This document shows, piece by piece, positions 40,494-45,658 of a stretch of 45,658 nucleotides of DNA (its first letter is position 1; each line of letters begins with the position of its first letter). Where the stretch lies: positions 1-45,658 of the forward strand of contig DIHL01000074.1 in the NCBI GenBank assembly GCA_002420145.1. The letters are read 5' to 3'. The notes beneath the pieces are model-generated. The model was not told where the DNA came from. It was given only the letters and a program-made list of their open reading frames with translations, and did not search any database. The stretch comes from Bacteroidetes bacterium UBA5697. Its GTDB lineage: Bacteria; Bacteroidota; Bacteroidia; B-17B0; Aurantibacillaceae. The translations under genes were made by a program, and so were the position numbers.

Positions 40494-40503
40494 ATCTCAA
40501 CTA

Positions 40504-41352
40504 TTAGTAATCACCTAAAGTTTCTTCTAACTGACCTAAAGCTTTCGCTAATTGCTCATCATTAGGTGCCGAACCATGCCATTTGTGGGTTCCCATCATA
40601 TAATCAACACCTGCACCCATTTCTGTTTTCATGATATTCATAATAGGCTTTCCTTTACCAATAAATGTTTTAGCTTTTGCTAAACCTTCAATAACAGAAG
40701 CCATATCGTTTCCTTTTTCAGTTTCAATCACTTGCCAACCAAAAGCTTCAAATTTTGCTTTTAAGTTCCCTAATGATAATACATTTTCAACATCTCCATC
40801 AATCTGACGGCCATTGTAATCAATTGTTGCGATGTAATTATCTACTTTGTTTGCCGAAGCATATAAAGCCGCTTCCCAAATTTGACCTTCTTGTAATTCA
40901 CCATCACCATGTAAACTGTAAATGATAGAATTGTCTTTATTTAATTTTTTTGTTAAAGCTGCTCCAATCGCCACGCTCATTCCTTGTCCTAATGAGCCAC
41001 TAGCAATACGCACGCCTGGTAAATGATCGTGAGTAGTTGGGTGCCCTTGTAAACGCGTATTTAAACGGCGGAATGTTTTTAATTCTTCAACCGGAAAATA
41101 TCCACAACGTGCTAATACACTGTAATATACAGGAGAAATATGACCGTTACTTAAAAAGAATAAATCTTCATTTTTACCGTCCATGGTAAAGTTTTTCGGG
41201 TTATGAGTCATAACTCCGTTATATAAAGCCACTAAAAAATCTGTACAACCTAATGATCCGCCTGGATGACCTGAGCTAACAGCGTGAACCATGCGAACGA
41301 TGTCGCGACGAACTTGAGTTGATAGTTTTTGAAGTTGTAAAATATCTGCCAT
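40504..41352 (-). CDS. Transketolase, N-terminal subunit
   Basis: The thiamine-diphosphate-binding half of a split transketolase (282 residues). Landmarks: VHAVSSGHPGGSLGCTDFLV, FFLSNGHISPVYYSVLA, GSLGQGMSVAIGAAL and the TPP motif HGDGELQEGQIWEA ending in DYNGRQIDG. It combines with the C-terminal subunit at 38125-39078 to form the active site at the subunit interface, moving two-carbon units between sugar phosphates. It is the first gene of the three-gene operon. The ATG at 41352 is well placed, and the conserved start ADILQLQKLSTQVRRDIVRM is intact. Confidence 0.95.
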   Translation of the reverse strand: MADILQLQKLSTQVRRDIVRMVHAVSSGHPGGSLGCTDFLVALYNGVMTHNPKNFTMDGKNEDLFFLSNGHISPVYYSVLARCGYFPVEELKTFRRLNTRLQGHPTTHDHLPGVRIASGSLGQGMSVAIGAALTKKLNKDNSIIYSLHGDGELQEGQIWEAALYASANKVDNYIATIDYNGRQIDGDVENVLSLGNLKAKFEAFGWQVIETEKGNDMASVIEGLAKAKTFIGKGKPIMNIMKTEMGAGVDYMMGTHKWHGSAPNDEQLAKALGQLEETLGDY

Positions 41353-41492
41353 AAGTATTGATTTTGCTGCAAAAATAGCATTTGCTTAGGCTATATAACG
41401 TTAATGTTAATAATAATGACAGTATGTTAAAAAATAAAAGCGTTTAGGTTTTATACACAATAAAAACAGCCTAATTGTTAAAAACTGCCACA

Positions 41493-41541
41493 CTTTGCTA
41501 TCATTTATAGCAAAGCTTAGTAATGCATTTTAATATATTTG
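41493..41541 (+). promoter_or_regulatory. Inverted-repeat operator candidate plus perfect -7 element before ychF
   Basis: The perfect 8-base arms CTTTGCTA/TAGCAAAG (41493-41500, 41508-41515) have a 7-base spacer. A perfect TAnnTTTG element (TATATTTG) lies at 41534-41541. The repeat centre is 37 bases from its last G, an activator-like distance, but the half-site is unlike the Crp/Fnr boxes. The leader would be about 89 bases. The rest of the 283-base gap from 41353 holds only AT-rich DNA that I cannot interpret. Confidence 0.45.
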
Positions 41542-41635
41542 CAAATTAAATTCGTGAGAAAAGGAATTGATGAGTTATTGATTTGGTAACTAATTCAATA
41601 ATTCTTTAACTCACACAATCAAAAATTATATTAAT

Positions 41636-42736
41636 ATGGCTTTAAAATGTGGAATTGTTGGCTTACCAAATGTTGGAAAATCGACCTTGTTTAATTGTTT
41701 AAGTAATGCAAAAGCACAAGCGGCAAATTTTCCGTTTTGTACAATCGAACCAAATGTGGGGGTTATTACCGTTCCAGACGAACGTTTAAATAAATTAGCA
41801 GAATTAGTAAAACCTCAAGCACTACAACCAACTACTGTTGAGATTGTTGATATTGCAGGTTTAGTAAAAGGCGCTAGTAAAGGCGAAGGTTTAGGAAATA
41901 AGTTCTTAGCAAACATTCGTGAGTGTAATGCTATTTTACATGTATTGCGTTGTTTTGATGATGATAATATTATTCACGTTGACGGTAACGTTAATCCTGT
42001 TCGTGATAAAGAAATTATTGATACAGAATTACAGTTAAAAGATTTAGAAGCAGTAGATGCTAAACTAAAGAAGTTTGAAAAGCAAGCTAAAACTGGTAAC
42101 GATAAAGATGCCGTTAAAACATACGCAGCTTGTTCGAAATTAAAAGAAACGTTAGAGAGCGGAAAATCTGCTCGTGCTTGTAATTTGGAAGAAAGCGAAT
42201 TGCCTTTTATACAAGACTTACATTTATTGACAATTAAACCAGTGATGTATGTTTGCAACGTTGATGAAGCGTCTGCTAAAACAGGCAACAAATATGTGGA
42301 TGCAGTTAAGGAAGCTATAAAAGGTGAAGGCGCTGAATTATTAGTAATTACTGCTGCTATGGAAAGTGAAATTTCTTCATTAGAAACCTACGAAGAAAAA
42401 CAAATGTTTTTAGCTGAAATGGGGTTAGATGAACCAGGAGTAAACAAATTAATTAAACAAGCTTATAGCTTATTGAAATTACAAACTTATTTTACTGCAG
42501 GTGTAAAAGAAGTAAGAGCTTGGACCATTGAAAAAGGAATGACAGCGCCACAAGCAGCTGGCGTTATTCATACAGATTTTGAAAAAGGATTTATTAGAGC
42601 TGAGGTTATTGGTTATAATGATTATGTAACGTATGGTTCTGAAAATGCTTGTAAAGAAGTTGGTAAATTAAGAGTAGAAGGAAAAGAATATGTGGTAGCT
42701 GATGGAGATGTGATGCACTTTAGATTTAACGTTTAA
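41636..42736 (+). CDS. ychF: Ribosome-binding ATPase/GTPase YchF (Ola1 family)
   Basis: A universally conserved Obg-family P-loop protein of 366 residues. It has G1 GLPNVGKST (residues 8-16), G3 DIAGLVKGASKGEGLGNKFL, the non-canonical G4 CNVDE that favours ATP over GTP, a coiled-coil insertion at about 130-200, and the C-terminal TGS domain (TYFTAGVKEVRAWTIEKG ... GVIHTDFEKGFIRAEV) ending VMHFRFNV. It binds ribosomes and takes part in stress-related translation control. It is a single gene with its own promoter. The repeat at 42749-42774 lies 13 bases after the stop. Confidence 0.97.
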   Translation: MALKCGIVGLPNVGKSTLFNCLSNAKAQAANFPFCTIEPNVGVITVPDERLNKLAELVKPQALQPTTVEIVDIAGLVKGASKGEGLGNKFLANIRECNAILHVLRCFDDDNIIHVDGNVNPVRDKEIIDTELQLKDLEAVDAKLKKFEKQAKTGNDKDAVKTYAACSKLKETLESGKSARACNLEESELPFIQDLHLLTIKPVMYVCNVDEASAKTGNKYVDAVKEAIKGEGAELLVITAAMESEISSLETYEEKQMFLAEMGLDEPGVNKLIKQAYSLLKLQTYFTAGVKEVRAWTIEKGMTAPQAAGVIHTDFEKGFIRAEVIGYNDYVTYGSENACKEVGKLRVEGKEYVVADGDVMHFRFNV

Positions 42737-42748
42737 TAAAATTTTTTT

Positions 42749-42774
42749 GTTCTCGACTCCGCCCGAACTGACAG
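42749..42774 (-). repeat. Dispersed palindromic repeat, inverted copy after ychF
   Basis: GTTCTCGACTCCGCCCGAAC followed by TGACAG is the reverse complement of the family seen at 1795-1820, with one difference in the central loop. It fills most of the 78-base gap between ychF and the AIM24-family gene. Confidence 0.75.
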
Positions 42775-42814
42775 TAAAATAATAAAAACAATTAACAAAA
42801 AACTAGAAATAGCC

Positions 42815-43597
42815 ATGAACAATCACGAAATTGATTACAAATTATTTGGAGAAGAAATGCAATGTGTGGAAATTGAATTAGATCCACAAGAAGCTGTAAT
42901 TGCAGAACCAGGAAGTTTTATGATGATGACTGACGGGATTCAAATGCAAACATTATTTGGCGATGGTAATGAAACCGGATTTATGAGTAAATTATTTTCT
43001 GCTGGTAAACGTTTGTTAACTGGAGAGAATTTATTCATGACAGTTTATACTAACAACTCACAACAAAAACGTCAAGTAACTTTTGCAGCTCCGTATGCCG
43101 GTAAAATTATCCCTTTAGATTTATCTCATTTAGGAAATAAAATTATTTGTCAAAAAGATAGTTTTTTATGTGCGGCTAAAGGTGTGGCTGTTGGTATTGA
43201 GTTCCAAAAGAAACTGGGGACAGGTTTATTTGGTGGTGAAGGCTTCATTATGCAAAAGTTAGAAGGCGATGGAATGGCCTTTGTGCATAGCGGCGGACAT
43301 GTGATTGAAAAAACATTACAAGCAGGAGAAATTTTAAAAATTGATACGGGGTGTATTGTAGCGTTTACAAGTGATGTGAATTACGATATTCAATTTGTAG
43401 GAGGAATTAAAAATACATTGTTTGGAGGCGAAGGAGTATTTTATGCAGTATTGCGTGGACCAGGGAAAGTATGGATTCAAACTTTACCAATTAGTCGTTT
43501 AGCAGGAAGAATTTTATCTTATGGTTCAGGCAATAGAAAAGAAGAAGGAAGTATTTTAGGTGGGTTAGGGAATTTATTAGACGGGGATAGAATTTAA
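42815..43597 (+). CDS. AIM24-family (TIGR00266) protein
   Basis: A 260-residue beta-rich protein of the AIM24/TIGR00266 family, whose bacterial role is undefined; the eukaryotic relative is a mitochondrial inner-membrane organiser. Typical features: an early VEIELDPQEAVIAEPGSFMMM, repeated G-rich strands (TGEN, FAAPYAGKIIPLDL), KKLGTGLFGGEGFIMQKLEGDGMAFVHSGG, GGIKNTLFGGEGVFYAVLRGPGKVWIQTLP and the terminal GNLLDGD. No signal peptide or membrane segment is present. It stands between ychF and parE on the same strand, with gaps of 78 and 89 bases. Confidence 0.88.
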   Translation: MNNHEIDYKLFGEEMQCVEIELDPQEAVIAEPGSFMMMTDGIQMQTLFGDGNETGFMSKLFSAGKRLLTGENLFMTVYTNNSQQKRQVTFAAPYAGKIIPLDLSHLGNKIICQKDSFLCAAKGVAVGIEFQKKLGTGLFGGEGFIMQKLEGDGMAFVHSGGHVIEKTLQAGEILKIDTGCIVAFTSDVNYDIQFVGGIKNTLFGGEGVFYAVLRGPGKVWIQTLPISRLAGRILSYGSGNRKEEGSILGGLGNLLDGDRI

Positions 43598-43686
43598 GAA
43601 ATAAGTTGATAGTTTTTAGTTGTTTGAAATAAGTTAATCAAATAAAAAATCAAACAACAAAAACAAAGCTCAAAAAACAAATTGGT

Positions 43687-45552
43687 ATGGCAAAAGAAAT
43701 AGCAAGTTATAACGAAGACAGTATTAAATCCCTCGATTGGAAAGAGCATATCCGCATGCGTCCTGGGATGTACATTGGTAAGCTTGGAGATGGTTCAGCT
43801 TTTGATGATGGTATTTATGTCCTCATCAAAGAGGTGATGGATAACTCCATTGATGAGTTTATGATGGGCGCTGGAAAGAAAATTGAAGTAGCTGTAAAAG
43901 ATGGCGCTGTTTCTATTCGAGATTACGGTCGTGGTATTCCATTAGGAAAAGTAGTAGAGGTTGTTTCTAAAATCAACACGGGTGGTAAATACGATAGCGA
44001 TGCCTTTAAAAAATCAATTGGTTTAAATGGAGTAGGTACAAAAGCAGTCAATGCTTTATCTATTAATTTCCGTGTAACAGCTTTTCGTGATGGCCAATGT
44101 AAAACTGCTGATTTTTCTTGCGGTAATTTAGTCAAAGAATCGAAGCTTGAAAAAACAACTGAAGCAAATGGTACTTATGTAGAATTCAGACCAGATGATA
44201 CCATCTTTAAAAAATACCATTACGTTCATGAGTATATTGATAAGATGTTATGGAACTATGCGTTCTTAAATACAGGCTTAACTTTATTTTTCAATGGGCA
44301 AGTTTACAAATCTGATAATGGTTTAAAAGATTTACTAGAAAAAAATATTACTGGCGAAATTTTATATCCAATCGTTCATTTAAAAGGTGATGATATAGAA
44401 TTAGCGATGACACATAGTAATGAACATTATTCTGAAGAATATTATTCATACGTAAATGGGCAATACACGACACAAGGTGGTACACATCAGGCAGCATTTA
44501 GAGAAGCGGTGGTTAAAACCATTCGTGAGTTTTATAAAAAAGATTTTGATCCAGCAGATGTTCGTAAATCTATTATCGCTGCTATTTCTGTGCGTGTGCA
44601 AGAACCCGTGTTTGAATCTCAAACAAAAACAAAATTAGGTTCTCAAGAAGTAGCTCCAGGTGGACAAACCATGCGTTCGTTTGTAGGTGATTTTATCAAG
44701 CAACAATTAGATAATTACTTACATAAAAATCCAGAAACAGCAAGAGCAATTGAAGCTAAGATTATTGCTAATGAGAGAGAGCGTAAGGAGTTATCTGGTA
44801 TTCAAAAATTAGCGCGTGAACGTGCTAAAAAATCAAATTTACATAATAAAAAATTACGTGATTGTAGAGTGCATTTGGATGAAGCTAAAAATCCTCGAGC
44901 TCACGAAACTACTTTATTTATTTGTGAGGGAGATTCGGCAAGTGGTTCTATTACTAAAACACGTGATGTAAATACACAAGCTGTGTTTAGTTTAAAAGGT
45001 AAACCATTAAATTCATTTGGATTAGGTAAAAAAATTGTTTACGAAAATGAAGAGTTTAACTTATTACAAGCTGCTTTAAATATTGAAGATAGCTTAGAAG
45101 ATTTAAGATATAAGAACGTAGTTATTGCTACTGATGCCGATGTGGATGGTATGCATATTCGTTTGTTATTGTTAACGTTCTTCTTACAATTCTTCCCAGA
45201 TTTAGTAAAAAACGGACACGTATATATTTTACAAACACCGTTATTTCGTGTACGTAATAAAAAAGAAACGGCATACTGTTATAGCGATGAAGAGCGTAAA
45301 GCGGCTATTGCAAAATTAGGACCTAAGCCAGAGATTACGCGATTTAAGGGATTGGGTGAAATTTCGCCAGATGAGTTTAAACATTTTATTGGAAAAGATA
45401 TTCGTTTAGAACCAGTATTATTAGATCAACAAGCGTCTATTCAACAGTTATTAAGTTACTATATGGGTAAAAATACTCAGGATAGACAAGAATTTATTAT
45501 TGAGAATTTACGTGTTGAGATTGATGCAGAGGAGGAATTATTGAAAGCGTAA
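43687..45552 (+). CDS. parE: DNA topoisomerase IV subunit B (type IIA, GyrB/ParE family)
   Basis: The ATPase subunit of a type IIA topoisomerase, 621 residues. The GHKL ATP site comprises RMRPGMYIGKLGDG, EVMDNSIDEF and GRGIPLG, followed by the lid LNGVGTKAVNAL. The transducer has the QTKTKLG switch lysine. The Toprim domain carries ICEGDSASGS (near residue 414) and the DADVDGMHIRLLLLTFF metal site, with the C-terminal RFKGLGEI. The short length and lack of the GyrB insertion favour ParE over GyrB. A parC gene would be expected next, but the window ends 106 bases later. Confidence 0.92.
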   Translation: MAKEIASYNEDSIKSLDWKEHIRMRPGMYIGKLGDGSAFDDGIYVLIKEVMDNSIDEFMMGAGKKIEVAVKDGAVSIRDYGRGIPLGKVVEVVSKINTGGKYDSDAFKKSIGLNGVGTKAVNALSINFRVTAFRDGQCKTADFSCGNLVKESKLEKTTEANGTYVEFRPDDTIFKKYHYVHEYIDKMLWNYAFLNTGLTLFFNGQVYKSDNGLKDLLEKNITGEILYPIVHLKGDDIELAMTHSNEHYSEEYYSYVNGQYTTQGGTHQAAFREAVVKTIREFYKKDFDPADVRKSIIAAISVRVQEPVFESQTKTKLGSQEVAPGGQTMRSFVGDFIKQQLDNYLHKNPETARAIEAKIIANERERKELSGIQKLARERAKKSNLHNKKLRDCRVHLDEAKNPRAHETTLFICEGDSASGSITKTRDVNTQAVFSLKGKPLNSFGLGKKIVYENEEFNLLQAALNIEDSLEDLRYKNVVIATDADVDGMHIRLLLLTFFLQFFPDLVKNGHVYILQTPLFRVRNKKETAYCYSDEERKAAIAKLGPKPEITRFKGLGEISPDEFKHFIGKDIRLEPVLLDQQASIQQLLSYYMGKNTQDRQEFIIENLRVEIDAEEELLKA

Positions 45553-45565
45553 AAGAATGAATGTT

Positions 45566-45658
45566 TTGCTCCTCTGGAGCAAGTATAGTAGGAGAAAGGT
45601 TTTATTAATAATATTTTGTCCCTCTGGGACAATAAATGAACAAGGCTCCAGCGGAGCC
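45566..45658. repeat. Cluster of three short perfect palindromes
   Basis: Three hairpins of the same build (6-7 base arms, 3-base loop) follow parE: TTGCTCC-TCT-GGAGCAA (45566-45582), TTGTCCC-TCT-GGGACAA (45616-45632) and GGCTCC-AGC-GGAGCC (45644-45658). They differ in arm sequence but keep loop size. The third reaches the window edge and may be part of a longer array. It is a GC-rich island in AT-rich DNA. None has a T-run suited to an intrinsic terminator. Confidence 0.65.

Overview
The window is chromosomal DNA of a low-GC member of the Bacteroidota, most likely from the Flavobacteriales or a neighbouring order. Supporting signs are type IX secretion (T9SS) C-terminal sorting domains with SprB-like repeats, a TonB-linked outer-membrane beta-barrel with a carboxypeptidase-like N-domain, LytS/LytTR signalling, an alpha-beta fused 2-oxoacid dehydrogenase E1, a split transketolase, promoter -7 elements of the TAnnTTTG type, and the short dispersed palindromes typical of these genomes. 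I see no insertion sequence, prophage, CRISPR array or rRNA operon.

Layout. (1) 616-7450: a same-strand run for aromatic amino-acid breakdown: homogentisate dioxygenase and 4-hydroxyphenylpyruvate dioxygenase (tyrosine), then 3-hydroxyanthranilate dioxygenase, kynurenine 3-monooxygenase and tryptophan 2,3-dioxygenase (tryptophan), ending in a U32 tRNA-hydroxylation protein overlapped by a small ferredoxin. Kynureninase and formamidase are absent. (2) 7552-9764: pdxH, a fatty-acid desaturase and a QueD/PTPS-like gene. (3) 9813-12853: two uncharacterised small proteins transcribed divergently, and a doxX-usp-usp operon. (4) 13019-15741: a TPR sensor kinase and a LytTR regulator. (5) 15860-20524: a 2H phosphoesterase, small membrane and secreted proteins, tRNA-Leu and tRNA-Gly, and mutS. 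(6) 20606-28795: a structured repeat, a GreA/GreB-like protein, two paralogous T9SS surface proteins and a TonB-type barrel. (7) 28954-33358: pyrG, a DinB/DUF1572 protein and the fused E1. (8) 33414-36243: a glycosyltransferase, a GH16 enzyme and a 39-residue Cys-rich membrane protein, chained by one-base stop/start overlaps. (9) 36261-45552: nadC, a DUF4783 protein, rlmH, a split transketolase with a von Willebrand A gene between its halves, ychF, an AIM24-family protein and parE.

The strongest signal outside the genes is regulatory. Four intergenic palindromes of the form TGAY-N4-RTCA (Crp/Fnr type) precede pdxH, the 119-residue gene, the 114-residue gene and doxX. In all four the palindrome centre lies exactly 36.5 bases from the last G of a TAnnTTTG-like -7 element. 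That is the geometry expected for a class II activator, and it links vitamin B6 oxidase, lipid desaturation, universal stress proteins and two unknown proteins into one candidate regulon. The regulator is not encoded here. Other points worth a look are a dispersed repeat read in frame inside a DinB-family gene, a roughly 124-base foldable repeat, and the recently homogenised C-termini of two T9SS proteins.
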